A DNA stretch of 33,681 nt from a virus: the IMG/VR virus record IMGVR_UViG_3300035698_006008, positions 1-33,681 of that record; one strand, given 5' to 3'. The notes under the pieces are model-generated. The model was not told the origin of the DNA, did no database searches, and saw nothing but the letters and a program-made list of their open reading frames with translations. Numbering within the stretch: position 1 is the stretch's first letter; each line of letters opens with the position of its first letter. This document shows, piece by piece, positions 6,880 through 15,703 of this stretch. The position numbers and the translations under genes are program-made.

Positions 6880-7145
6880 TGGAATACTCAACAATAGTAG
6901 ACGAGAATGGCGACGATTTTTATAAGCTGGTAGAGATTTATAAGAACGTATTCGATAACCAAGACGGAGCCGTAGTCCTCAATCATTTGAGGGGGCTTGT
7001 TGGTTACGATGATTACAACTTTAGACACGGTATGGTCTCGCACGAGCTGTACTATCGGGAAGGCATGAGGTCAGTAGTGGTAAATATTCTTTCAATCTTA
7101 AAAACAAACACAAAAGATGTAATGCAACGACAACAGGGAGTGTAG
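6879..7145 (+). CDS. Bbp19-like small head protein, 88 aa
   Basis: Short acidic protein with the pattern VFDNQDGAVVLNHLRGLVGY followed by a His/Tyr/Arg stretch and REGMRSVVVNILSIL. This resembles the small Bbp19-type phage proteins first named in Bordetella phage BPP-1, which lie between portal and scaffold or capsid genes. Their exact role is not firmly established. The ATG overlaps the portal stop (TAATG) and has GGAGGA only two bases upstream, so it depends on coupling. The scaffold gene follows three bases after the stop. Confidence 0.75.
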   Translation: MEYSTIVDENGDDFYKLVEIYKNVFDNQDGAVVLNHLRGLVGYDDYNFRHGMVSHELYYREGMRSVVVNILSILKTNTKDVMQRQQGV

Positions 7146-7148
7146 TAT

Positions 7149-8147
7149 ATGGCAGATTTAAACAGCATTCAATTTGATACCGGCGAAAATACGTACGGGG
7201 AAGACTCTGCAACAGGTTCAAACCCGGAAGGACCAGTACAGGGCGGTATTATTAGGCCCGAGGGTATCGATAACGGGGAACATTCTGATCAGTTCAGGCA
7301 ATCTTCGGAGAACAATTTTATCCCTAACCCGCAGGATAGTTTCAAGCAGGGGACACCGTTGCCTGAACAGTTATCAGACTCTGCGGTTAGCCAGTTCTCC
7401 AGCGTTGAAGACCTGGCTAATGCTTATCTGCAGCAGACTACGCCTCCGGAGCAATACAGCTGGAATCCTCCGGTTCATGTTGACGTTGACCCTGTACAGG
7501 ATCAGGCGTTTCAGGACTTATCTAAGCGTATTGGGTTGTCACAGGATCAGTATAACGAGATCCAGAACTATGCGTTAGGCATATTTAATAACTCTGGCGG
7601 GCCTCAGAACGAACAGGGGCAACAGCCTCAGTTTCAGCCGGACCCTTACCAGCAGGATCAGTACCAGCACGAACAGCAGTACCAGCAGCAACAGCCTCAG
7701 ATGAACGATCAAATGCTGCAACAGCAGCAGAATATGCAGTACCAGCAACAGCAGCAAGAACAGCAGTACCAGCAGGATCAACGGGAATCGTACCATGCCC
7801 AGCAGGTTTTGCAGGCAGCGTGGGGTGATGATCTTGAGCGTAATTTAGAACTCGCTCAGGTTGGTGTAACACAAGTCTACGGCCCCGAGGGTGTTCAGAT
7901 AGCAGAACAGCAGGGTATGGGAAATGACCCTGAGTTTATAAAAAGAATGGCTGCGTTAGGTGAACGGGCTACCCAGGAACATTATCTGCATGGCCAAGAG
8001 CAGCAGCAGGCTACCACCCAGTCTATTAGGGGGGAGATAAATAAGCTCATGAACGGCGGTAGGAATTCTGCCTACCATGACCCTATGCACGCAGATCATA
8101 ACAACGCCGTGAACTATGTACGGCAGCTTTACGAGAAACTATACTAA
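7149..8147 (+). CDS. Capsid assembly scaffolding protein, Gln-rich, 332 aa
   Basis: The position between connector and major capsid protein, the acidic composition, the disordered N-terminal 100 residues and the charged helical C-terminus fit a scaffold that guides prohead assembly and is then lost. Residues about 153-219 are extremely rich in Gln with interspersed Tyr, Asp and Pro (for example QYQHEQQYQQQQPQMNDQ). The codons are mostly CAG, a slippage-prone composition. The ATG follows CAGGGAG with a suitable gap. Gln-rich segments are commoner here than in ordinary scaffolds and recur in a later ejection-protein candidate of this genome. Identification rests on context more than similarity. 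Confidence 0.82.
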   Translation: MADLNSIQFDTGENTYGEDSATGSNPEGPVQGGIIRPEGIDNGEHSDQFRQSSENNFIPNPQDSFKQGTPLPEQLSDSAVSQFSSVEDLANAYLQQTTPPEQYSWNPPVHVDVDPVQDQAFQDLSKRIGLSQDQYNEIQNYALGIFNNSGGPQNEQGQQPQFQPDPYQQDQYQHEQQYQQQQPQMNDQMLQQQQNMQYQQQQQEQQYQQDQRESYHAQQVLQAAWGDDLERNLELAQVGVTQVYGPEGVQIAEQQGMGNDPEFIKRMAALGERATQEHYLHGQEQQQATTQSIRGEINKLMNGGRNSAYHDPMHADHNNAVNYVRQLYEKLY

Positions 8148-8175
8148 AACAACAAAAGATAACAAGGTGATATAG

Positions 8176-9045
8176 ATGGCAAGTACAATACCTATGGCGA
8201 TGGTCGAACAGTTTTCCGCCAACGTATTTCTTCAAACACAGCAGGAAGAGACTATCCTTCGACCGACTGTTTACACAGAGTCGGTTAAGGGTATGAGTAA
8301 ATATGTAGATTCAATTGGCAGGGTTGCGCGTCCGGTTAAAGTAACAACTCGACACGCCCCGACTCCGATTGTAGCTACACCGCACGAAAGACGGCAGTTA
8401 TCGCTGGAGTTTTATTCTCATGGCGACATGATCGATGAGATCGATAAGGTTCGTATGCTGTACGATCCTACATCGATTTACGTTAAGGCGTTCTCTGCAA
8501 TATTCGGTACTGAGATTGATAGGATAATTTTGGATCAGATTGTCGGTACTGCCAGGATAGGGCAGAAGGGTGAGAGTACTAAGGAGCTGCCTGATAAACA
8601 GAAGATTGACGCGGTCGCGGCTTTTACTGTAGCAGAACTCCGAGCGATTAAACAGGTTTTCGACTGGAATAATGTCAAAGAAAAAGAAAAGAAATACCTT
8701 TGTATTTCTCCTGATGAGGTTGCAAAATTATTAGCAGATACAGAGCTTACAAGTTCCGATTACAACACCGTAAAAGCTTTGGTAGACGGTAAGGTAGACA
8801 CCTTCATGGGGTTCACCTTCGTTAAGTCCACGGTTATCCCTACGCACGTTGTGGGTGGCGTAACAAAAAGAAAGTGTGTGGCTTATACGTCAGATGCTTT
8901 TAGGCTTGGCATCGGGATAAATCCGACCATTCGTATCACTGAGAACCCGAACTATTCTTATGGAGTCCAGGTGTTTATGAGGATGGGGCTGGGTGGTGTT
9001 CGTGTTGAGGATAGAAAAGTTGTGCAGGTTGACTGCAACGTATAA
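8176..9045 (+). CDS. Major capsid protein, HK97 fold (Phage_capsid_2-like), 289 aa
   Basis: Builds the icosahedral head. The sequence resembles the BPP-1 Bbp17-type capsid family. Visible features are an N-arm with FLQTQQEETILRPTVY, a central SLEFYSHGDMIDEIDKVRML, the helix KAFSAIFGTEIDRIILDQIVG, a KKYLCISPDEVAKLLAD strand-helix, GFTFVKSTVIP, and a C-terminal RITENPNYSYGVQVFMRMGL. No N-terminal propeptide is obvious. The start has CAAGGTGAT about eight bases upstream. It follows the scaffold by 28 bases and is followed 13 bases later by a candidate decoration gene with a strong ribosome binding site, as expected for abundant virion proteins. Confidence 0.93.
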   Translation: MASTIPMAMVEQFSANVFLQTQQEETILRPTVYTESVKGMSKYVDSIGRVARPVKVTTRHAPTPIVATPHERRQLSLEFYSHGDMIDEIDKVRMLYDPTSIYVKAFSAIFGTEIDRIILDQIVGTARIGQKGESTKELPDKQKIDAVAAFTVAELRAIKQVFDWNNVKEKEKKYLCISPDEVAKLLADTELTSSDYNTVKALVDGKVDTFMGFTFVKSTVIPTHVVGGVTKRKCVAYTSDAFRLGIGINPTIRITENPNYSYGVQVFMRMGLGGVRVEDRKVVQVDCNV

Positions 9046-9058
9046 AGGAGAATAAATA

Positions 9059-9865
9059 ATGACGGCAATTGTGATAGACAGCAACGTCAAATCAGTCCGC
9101 GCTAAAGAGTTCGTGGCGAATGATAAGACGTTTGCACGCACTGGCAACATGATAGAAACTGGTCCTACTTCTCATACTATATGTGATGTGGTGAATTTAC
9201 AGGGGAACTCGGTGGCTATCGAAAATTATATACTTTTATCTCCGTTTCCCAATTCTTTAAGCTATTACTGTAGAAAAGTCACAGTAAATAAAATGATAGC
9301 CTTTACAGGTACTAGCAAAGTAAGCTTGGTCTATTTACCATTAGGTATTGATACACCCGATGATGGTGTTAAAACAGTTATCTCTTCGACTGTTTTTAAT
9401 GGAGGTAGCATCGGCACTCCAATCGTTAATGCTACAATGGAACCTCCATTAGCGTATACTACTATATATACAACAGGGAATTCTCCTATCGGATATGTTG
9501 TTGCAAAAGACCCTGGTATAGTAGGGACAAATATATCTTTAAAAATTGTTTTGGGTACTGCAACTACTCCTGTTATTTCATCTGTATATATAGATGATAA
9601 ATTCGATATCACGATTACGTGTGATGCCACTACTACTCCGGATGTACTTGCAACATTAATAAATAGTGATGTAGCCGTGTCAAAACATGTTTCTGCTGCC
9701 CATATTGTGGCTCAGGTTGCTTACAATGCTATAGCTACAGAAAAAACGTATCTAGACAATGTATCTATCCCTACGGACACTCGTGGCTGTTTTGCTCTAT
9801 ACGCGTTGGGCATTCTTACCGCAGGGATGGCAACGATTAGTATTGATTATACCGCAGCAAAATAA
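9059..9865 (+). CDS. Candidate capsid decoration or head-fibre protein, 268 aa
   Basis: Beta-rich protein placed directly after the major capsid gene with a strong ribosome binding site (AAAGGAGAATAAATA). Residues about 146-220 resemble a small Thr/Ile-rich module common in phage structural proteins: an opening GTNISLKIVLGT, a strand pair containing SSVYIDDKFDITIT, and a helix with VLATLINSDVAVSK. The N-terminal half (MTAIVIDSNVKSVRAKEF) and the C-terminal end (MATISIDYTAAK) look like one domain interrupted by this module. Phages with this capsid type often encode a cement protein next to the capsid gene. The role is inferred from position. Confidence 0.7.
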   Translation: MTAIVIDSNVKSVRAKEFVANDKTFARTGNMIETGPTSHTICDVVNLQGNSVAIENYILLSPFPNSLSYYCRKVTVNKMIAFTGTSKVSLVYLPLGIDTPDDGVKTVISSTVFNGGSIGTPIVNATMEPPLAYTTIYTTGNSPIGYVVAKDPGIVGTNISLKIVLGTATTPVISSVYIDDKFDITITCDATTTPDVLATLINSDVAVSKHVSAAHIVAQVAYNAIATEKTYLDNVSIPTDTRGCFALYALGILTAGMATISIDYTAAK

Positions 9866-9877
9866 AGGGGAAATAAT

Positions 9878-10372
9878 ATGTTCGAAGTAAACGATATTAG
9901 AAAGTGGCACAGTCACCAGACTGATAAAAATATGCAGATATTCTATGAGCCTGGTTTTGCGTTGGAGGGGTATCAGTTCAAGAAAGACACGTACCTGATT
10001 CTAACCAATCTGCCTAAAAGTCAGTATAAACGTATCTGGAAAGTACGGTTCAAGATTTTTGAAGAATTTAGTGATAATAAGATTCTTCCTATCCTATTCC
10101 TTAGAGGGATGGAGACTAAAGAACATCGGTTATATTTGCAGTCTGGTACCTCGTTTAAAGCAGGGAGTGTTGGAGTTCGTGTGGTTGATACAATAGCGAA
10201 TAAATGGGGACCGATTTGCCCAGGGAACGATGATTGTGTTTTGGCGTTGCATAATACTGGGCCAGATAAAACCATAGGGGGAGTTAGCTGTTGCATTTTC
10301 TATGAACAAGAGGATCAGATTTCCCCGATGAATCCGGACCCTCTTGATAATAGTATTCCAATGTTTTTGTAA
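9878..10372 (+). CDS. Probable virion structural protein, 164 aa
   Basis: Unrecognised, mostly beta-type protein with alternating aromatic and charged residues (WKVRFKIFEEFSDNKILPIL) and a Cys-containing C-terminal part (GGVSCCIFYEQEDQ). It has no signal peptide or membrane segment. It begins 12 bases after the candidate decoration protein with AAAGGGGAAA upstream, and lies before tail tubular protein A, where head-completion or second decoration proteins commonly lie. That position is the only evidence for a structural role. Confidence 0.65.
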   Translation: MFEVNDIRKWHSHQTDKNMQIFYEPGFALEGYQFKKDTYLILTNLPKSQYKRIWKVRFKIFEEFSDNKILPILFLRGMETKEHRLYLQSGTSFKAGSVGVRVVDTIANKWGPICPGNDDCVLALHNTGPDKTIGGVSCCIFYEQEDQISPMNPDPLDNSIPMFL

Positions 10373-10391
10373 AAAAAAGGATTTTTAAACA

Positions 10392-11003
10392 ATGCAGTCT
10401 AAATTAGACGTATTTAATCTATCGTTAAGTTTGTTGGGCCAATCCCCATTAGGTACGGTTGATGAAGATAACGAGATCGGAAGGGTGTGCAATTTAGTTT
10501 ACCCTTCCTCGTTACGGTCTTTTTTAGTTATGCACCCATGGGATGTGGCGCTAAGAAGAGCAGTTCTGTCTGTTCCTAATAGTGTCGCTCCTGCGTGGGG
10601 CTTTGATTATTCATATCCTCTTCCTCTTAGGTGTATTAGAGTTCTGCAAACAGCAGATAGTTACGGTTATATTCTGCCTGAGGGTGATTGTAATATAGAA
10701 GCAGATAATTTAATCACTAATCAACAGACAGTAAATATTTTATATCTATCTGATGATATCGAGATTGGGAAGATGTCACCTTCTGTTTTCGATGCTTTTT
10801 GCACTCGGTTTGCAGTCGATATAGGTAATAGAATATTAGGAGAGTCAGCTAATTTAAACCATGTTATTGGGATGTTCGGTGAGAAAATGATAACCGCCAA
10901 ACAGCAAAACGATTCTCAAAGTAGTTACATAGTTGATGGTAGTAGCTGGTTAGAGGCTGGAATGGTTAATAGAAGAGACGATATGAGAGTGATATTTGAA
11001 TAA
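10392..11003 (+). CDS. Tail tubular protein A-like (adaptor), 203 aa
   Basis: Matches the podovirus tail tubular protein A pattern (T7 gp11), which forms the ring linking the portal to the nozzle. Blocks seen are the opening KLDVFNLSLSLLGQSPL, the region CNLVYPSSLRSFLVMHPWDV with the typical His-Pro-Trp, then ALRRAVLS, FDYSYPLPLRCIRVLQ, and the C-terminal helical section SPSVFDAFCTRFAVDIGNRI. Length is typical (T7 gp11 is 196 aa). AAAAAAGGA lies upstream at a normal gap. The stop overlaps the start of tail tubular protein B as TAATG, consistent with coupled synthesis of the two tail parts. Confidence 0.92.
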   Translation: MQSKLDVFNLSLSLLGQSPLGTVDEDNEIGRVCNLVYPSSLRSFLVMHPWDVALRRAVLSVPNSVAPAWGFDYSYPLPLRCIRVLQTADSYGYILPEGDCNIEADNLITNQQTVNILYLSDDIEIGKMSPSVFDAFCTRFAVDIGNRILGESANLNHVIGMFGEKMITAKQQNDSQSSYIVDGSSWLEAGMVNRRDDMRVIFE

Positions 11004-13333
11004 TGTCTCATTATAAAATATTTAATAATTTCAAGAAGGGCGCGATAGATGAACTCTTTTCTGACAGGTTGGATTTGCCGTCGGTACAGCAATCCCTTAG
11101 AGAAGCAGTAAATTGTTACTCAGATTTTTCTGGTGTGTGTAAAAAGAGACCAGGGACATTGTTTTTAGCAGAAGCAAACACACCTGGGACTGAATACGTT
11201 AGAATCATACCGTTCTCAAAGGGGAACGGGGAGAGGTATTTTTTTCTACTTGGATTAAACCAGGTGGAGATATGGAAAGTAGAGGATAGCCTTTCCATAA
11301 CTTACAAACGTAGATTTTCGGGAGCGCCCTGGGGATATTCAAAAGTAGCTCTCCGAGAGCTTCAATATTGTGTTTATAATAATAAGATATATTTTTTTCA
11401 TAGGGATACTTGGCCTATATATATAGATGCGGAGAACAATAGCGCAGGGAACTGGAATATGTTTACAGGGGTGTTAGACGGACCCTTTGGTGGTCCTATT
11501 GATTATAAATGGACTGATCCTACTGCGACCCCACCTATTGTTGCTGCGAAAGTGTCATTTAGATGGCAGCATATTACTCCTAGTGCAGATGCTCAACCTT
11601 TGCCCGGCTTCAATTCATACATAGTTGCAATAAAAGCCGGAACGACATCCGACACAATTTATTTTTTTGATAAATTTGTCGATTTAGGTAGAAGCATTAT
11701 GTTTTATAACGGGCAAATTGATCCGACACAGAGCGATTTTAAAACTACTATCTATGATTCAAAGCTATATGCAGCAGGAATTATAACGGAGATTAATCCG
11801 TTAAATACGGAGGTAAAGTCCAACTTAGTTACTAATGTAACTATAAAATGGACTCGGCCACCTTTTATAGGCGGGTGGCCTAAAGAATCATCTTGTAAAG
11901 AAGCGTATATAGGAGTTTTCGGACGTATCCGAGATATTATTCCGGGAGAATACGATCGAGGAAAAAATTGTACCCCAGTGGGATATCCAGGATGCGTGGG
12001 GTTCCATCAACAACGTATGATTTTAGGAGGAACACAAAAATCTCCGAATACATTTTGGGGGTCTGCTGTGGCGTCATGGGAAATAAAACATAACAACGAA
12101 TTAATCTATACAATAGATACTGATGAAGTTAACCATTTTTGGAAATACATATCAGTAGCGGTTGCTCCGGATGATATGTCGTATTCTCATATTATTTCCT
12201 CCAAATTACAAGCTCCTATACGATGGATCAGTCAGGCTCAGACCCTTATAATTGGCACAGAAGAATCGGAATACGCCATATCTGGCAGTAGTAATAGTAC
12301 AGGCGACGACTCAACAACGACTTCTGACCCCATAACTCCTCGTAGCATCACAATAAATAAAGAAACGATGTTTGGCAGCAGTAATATTACTCCGATATAT
12401 CTAAACAACTTCTTTTTGTTTGTTGCTAAGTTGCCTTATAGGTTAGTATCTTTTTTTTATAATGCTACAAATAAAGGGTTCTCTGGTATTAACTACGATT
12501 TATTCAATACAACTTGGTTTTCCCCTGAGAAGACAATTGTAGAGATCACAAAAATATCTAGCAATTCAAACTATGTCATGCTTATCGATTCCACTGGGGG
12601 TTTGACAGTTATTACAATAACACAAGACATAGAAGATTCCGCAAAAACAACCAGTGGCTGGTTTAAATATACTACTAAAGAGTCCGATGAGTACTTAAGC
12701 TGCGCTAGCTTGACGAAGAATAATGCTATGTATAGCGTAGTTCTTTTTAAGAGAGACGGTAAGTACCTAATAGAAAGATTTGTTGAAAATGATTATGTCG
12801 CTGACGATCTCCATGTTTACTGTGATTCTAGTAAACGATACGCCAGCGACCCTCCTGAAACTGAAATTACACATCTCACAAATTTAGAACATCTAAACAA
12901 CAAAGAAGTCACCATATTAGCCGACGGGAATGTGCTGTCACCGATGACGGTAACAAATAATGAGTTAACGCTTCCGATAGGGGCTAAAAAAGTAACAGTT
13001 GGTTTAGCTTATGAAATGAAGGTGACGTTGCATCCATTAATGGCTGTTTTAGGAGAATCGGAAGGTCAGGCCACACCAGTACCTGGAATAAAAACACAAC
13101 CTATCTACGCTAGTTTCAAATTCTTAAAGTCAAAAGTGTGTTCTTACGGTATCGATGATAAAGGGTATGAGTTGTCGTTGCGAGAAGGGATGTCAAAAAA
13201 TACTACCTCGTTTACTGGGTACAAAAAAGTCACATTGCCGAGTAGGATGACTTCTAATGAGAAACTATGGTTTTCATCTAAATCTCCAGTTGCTCTAAAC
13301 ATACAAGGGATAACCATTAAAGTTAGGAACTAA
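11003..13333 (+). CDS. Tail tubular protein B-like (nozzle), 776 aa
   Basis: Corresponds to the T7 gp12-type nozzle protein forming the distal tail. The opening, FNNFKKGAIDELFSDRLDLP, continues with a Cys-containing stretch and KKRPGTLFLAEA. The middle carries the family-typical CVGFHQQRMILGGTQKSPNT followed by FWGS and HFWKYISVAVAPDD. Length is close to T7 gp12 (794 aa). It is beta-rich with no membrane segment. It begins on the TAATG overlap with tail tubular protein A, and a tail fibre gene follows after seven bases, the usual order in T7-type phages. Confidence 0.92.
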   Translation: MSHYKIFNNFKKGAIDELFSDRLDLPSVQQSLREAVNCYSDFSGVCKKRPGTLFLAEANTPGTEYVRIIPFSKGNGERYFFLLGLNQVEIWKVEDSLSITYKRRFSGAPWGYSKVALRELQYCVYNNKIYFFHRDTWPIYIDAENNSAGNWNMFTGVLDGPFGGPIDYKWTDPTATPPIVAAKVSFRWQHITPSADAQPLPGFNSYIVAIKAGTTSDTIYFFDKFVDLGRSIMFYNGQIDPTQSDFKTTIYDSKLYAAGIITEINPLNTEVKSNLVTNVTIKWTRPPFIGGWPKESSCKEAYIGVFGRIRDIIPGEYDRGKNCTPVGYPGCVGFHQQRMILGGTQKSPNTFWGSAVASWEIKHNNELIYTIDTDEVNHFWKYISVAVAPDDMSYSHIISSKLQAPIRWISQAQTLIIGTEESEYAISGSSNSTGDDSTTTSDPITPRSITINKETMFGSSNITPIYLNNFFLFVAKLPYRLVSFFYNATNKGFSGINYDLFNTTWFSPEKTIVEITKISSNSNYVMLIDSTGGLTVITITQDIEDSAKTTSGWFKYTTKESDEYLSCASLTKNNAMYSVVLFKRDGKYLIERFVENDYVADDLHVYCDSSKRYASDPPETEITHLTNLEHLNNKEVTILADGNVLSPMTVTNNELTLPIGAKKVTVGLAYEMKVTLHPLMAVLGESEGQATPVPGIKTQPIYASFKFLKSKVCSYGIDDKGYELSLREGMSKNTTSFTGYKKVTLPSRMTSNEKLWFSSKSPVALNIQGITIKVRN

Positions 13334-13340
13334 TAATCTT

Positions 13341-15269
13341 ATGACAATACCTGGATTTAATTCACGATATAGATTCACGTGGGATCCTCCGTCTGCTGAA
13401 CAGACTGTAGCTATCTCCTATCCGTTGGTAACCGCGCCTACTGGTGATAATCCTATAGTAACTGTTGTTGACTCTTCTGCTGTATCAGTACTGACTTGGG
13501 GTACGCATTATACCATCACTGGCAGTACTGATACCGGGTTTAATATTAATTTTTTAGCGTTGGCATTGTCTGCGTACCCCAACCCTGGGATAGTAGAGAT
13601 AAAACGCAACACACCAGTGAACCAACTAGAAGACATGGCTGCCGGAGGTGCTGTAGTTTTAGATAACTTTGAGAAAAGTTTAGATAAAATCACAATCGAA
13701 ATACAAGACCTTAAAAATAAGGTACAATTTTTTATTGGTGTACCAACTTATGACCTCCCTGGTGATGGCGTAAATTTATTACCTAATGTTTCTAACAGAA
13801 GTAATAAATATTTACAATTTGATCAAAACGGCATCCCTACTGCTGTTTCAGTGGTGACTCCGTCAGGATCGATCACTCCAGGAACAGTTGGGACCGTTAT
13901 AGTACAGTCTAATACTAAGGAAGAGGCTAGGTCAGCCAGCGATTCAGCTCTTAAACTTGGAGATGCTTCACAGACTTTTTTAGTAGCAACCCCATCCACT
14001 GACAGCGATGCTGCCAATAAAGCATACGTAGCTTCTCAAATAAGCGCTATCCCTGCGCTAAAGCCAAAGTCCGACAATTTACTTACAAATAGTTGGTTGT
14101 ATATAAATCAAAGAGAGAAGACTACATATGTGTCTACGGCTAGTACGGTATTGTCAACAGTAAGGATGTTTGATAGGTGGCATTGCAGAAGTACTACAGA
14201 AAAAAGAATCAATATTAAACGTGATGACGTTATGCCAGTAGGAGTTCCTCCAATAGACAATACTACAACAAACGCTCCATATATATTCACTATAACGCCT
14301 AATGTTAGTGGAGGATTAGGCGAACTCCAAGCGTATACTGTTTTATCACAATCTATTGAAGACCGAGTGGCGAATTCAATAGCAGACGAAGATTATATTA
14401 CATTAGGATTTAATTTAAGATACCATCACGGAACTGATGCGGTCACGTCATTAATAGCTGGTGGGGGGCAAAGTAGAACCCTTGGTATTTCAATTGAGGA
14501 TTCTCTTGGAAATCATTTAGCTCTTTTTTCAACGTCTGTTACTGTTGGAGATACTTGGGAGTTTAAATCATTTAAATTTAAAATTAAAGCTGCTGCGGAG
14601 ACTTTAAATTTCGGCGGTATGTCCGGAGAAGCAGGGTTGCGACTTAATATCTGCATCAATGGTAAGGGATTAACAGGAGAGTCGGACGGTATTTGGAAGG
14701 GTGGAGGAGCTAATAAGTATGGGGATAGTTATCAATTTAATTTTTCTAATTATGGACAGTTAATATATATTTCTAATATTTTTATAGTCAGAGGAGATAA
14801 CACTCTTGAAAGTGGATCGCAATTTCCTGCCGAAACAATTGTCGACCAAGAGTTGAAATGTCGCCGGTTCTTTCAAGAAGTTACCCCAGATATTACTTTT
14901 AGCGCTACCGTTATTCTTTTATGGACAGATCATATACATTTATGGTGTGTAGCAAAATTTTTACCTAATATGGCTAAACCAGGAGAATTTGTCCCGTCTG
15001 ATGACCTGCCTCCTAACGCATATAGGATGTCTATTTCTAAGGCCGATGGTTTTTATACTCCCGGGAGCGCATCCCAGAAACCATTTTCTGAATTAACACC
15101 CGTATTAGACTTTTCAGGAGTGCCGGTCATTTCTACCAAAAAAGCTACTTTTCAATTTACTTTTTTAAATTCGGCTGCTGCAACCACATTTGTTGATAAA
15201 TTAGTTAGGTTTGAAAACTGGGTAGAAGACGCTTCGTACGATAAATTATTTGTTTCTTGTGAGATTTAA
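13341..15269 (+). CDS. Tail fibre or tail-attached adhesin with T7-fibre-like N-terminus, 642 aa
   Basis: The N-terminal ~140 residues (start MTIPGFNSRYRFTWDP; then VEIKRNTPVNQLEDMAAGG and LDNFEKSLDKITIEIQDLKN) match the domain by which T7-type fibres attach to the tail. A linker with AYVASQISAIP follows. From about residue 245 there is NLLTNSWLYINQRE and MFDRWHCRS, typical of a beta-sandwich C-terminal module in many phage fibre and tail proteins. The C-terminal half probably contacts the receptor or carries further fibres. It directly follows the nozzle gene. This is the first of three fibre-like genes; the other two are 12 kb downstream. Confidence 0.85.
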   Translation: MTIPGFNSRYRFTWDPPSAEQTVAISYPLVTAPTGDNPIVTVVDSSAVSVLTWGTHYTITGSTDTGFNINFLALALSAYPNPGIVEIKRNTPVNQLEDMAAGGAVVLDNFEKSLDKITIEIQDLKNKVQFFIGVPTYDLPGDGVNLLPNVSNRSNKYLQFDQNGIPTAVSVVTPSGSITPGTVGTVIVQSNTKEEARSASDSALKLGDASQTFLVATPSTDSDAANKAYVASQISAIPALKPKSDNLLTNSWLYINQREKTTYVSTASTVLSTVRMFDRWHCRSTTEKRINIKRDDVMPVGVPPIDNTTTNAPYIFTITPNVSGGLGELQAYTVLSQSIEDRVANSIADEDYITLGFNLRYHHGTDAVTSLIAGGGQSRTLGISIEDSLGNHLALFSTSVTVGDTWEFKSFKFKIKAAAETLNFGGMSGEAGLRLNICINGKGLTGESDGIWKGGGANKYGDSYQFNFSNYGQLIYISNIFIVRGDNTLESGSQFPAETIVDQELKCRRFFQEVTPDITFSATVILLWTDHIHLWCVAKFLPNMAKPGEFVPSDDLPPNAYRMSISKADGFYTPGSASQKPFSELTPVLDFSGVPVISTKKATFQFTFLNSAAATTFVDKLVRFENWVEDASYDKLFVSCEI

Positions 15270-15303
15270 TTGTTATATACTACCGCATATAAAGGAGAAA
15301 TGT

Positions 15304-15702
15304 ATGCAATCAATGTTAAATTATAATTCTGCAAGCCAAGGCGGATTTGGGATGGCTCAACCAGGTAGCGGAGGAATGCTGAGTCACGCTCAACTTCCGT
15401 ATAGTGTCCTGAATTTATTCGATCGATTTATGCGTCAGCATATCCAAAAATATGTGCGGGATGCTGTAAGTGAGTATCTTAAAAATAAAGAGCCTACACA
15501 ACCAGAGCCGGAAAAAGAGGTTATTTTATCTCCTAATATAAATAGACGAGTTGCTCCTCCTACGAATCAAAAGGTCGCAGCTCAACAGCGTACGGCTTCT
15601 ATTTATTATCCTGCGATCGGTGGTCCTATACCAAAAAATAATGAGATGTCTATACCGGCCGGGTGGGACAGATACGGACAGTTAATAAATAGGGGTCGTT
15701 AA
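15304..15702 (+). CDS. Small hypothetical virion protein, 132 aa
   Basis: I start at ATG 15304, preceded by AAAGGAG at six bases; an earlier in-frame TTG (15250) lies in the preceding gene and is not supported. The protein has a Gly/Ser/Met-rich N-terminus, a helical segment (VLNLFDRFMRQHIQKYVRDA), then a Pro/Gln-rich linker and a C-terminal IPAGWDRYGQLINRGR. No family is recognised. It opens a run of nine genes that look like internal virion or ejection proteins. The 34-base gap before it is one of the larger ones in the late block and could hold a weak internal promoter (TATACT at 15276-15281, no clear -35). Confidence 0.7.
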   Translation: MQSMLNYNSASQGGFGMAQPGSGGMLSHAQLPYSVLNLFDRFMRQHIQKYVRDAVSEYLKNKEPTQPEPEKEVILSPNINRRVAPPTNQKVAAQQRTASIYYPAIGGPIPKNNEMSIPAGWDRYGQLINRGR

Positions 15703-15703
15703 T

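Noticed and set aside
7575-7872. Leu/Val-rich and Ala-rich leftward frames opposite the scaffold gene
   Set aside because: They are antisense readings of the CAG-rich Gln tract, not membrane proteins.
10370-10391. T-rich/A-rich stretch as an intrinsic terminator
   Set aside because: No GC stem; it works better as a Shine-Dalgarno leader for tail tubular protein A.
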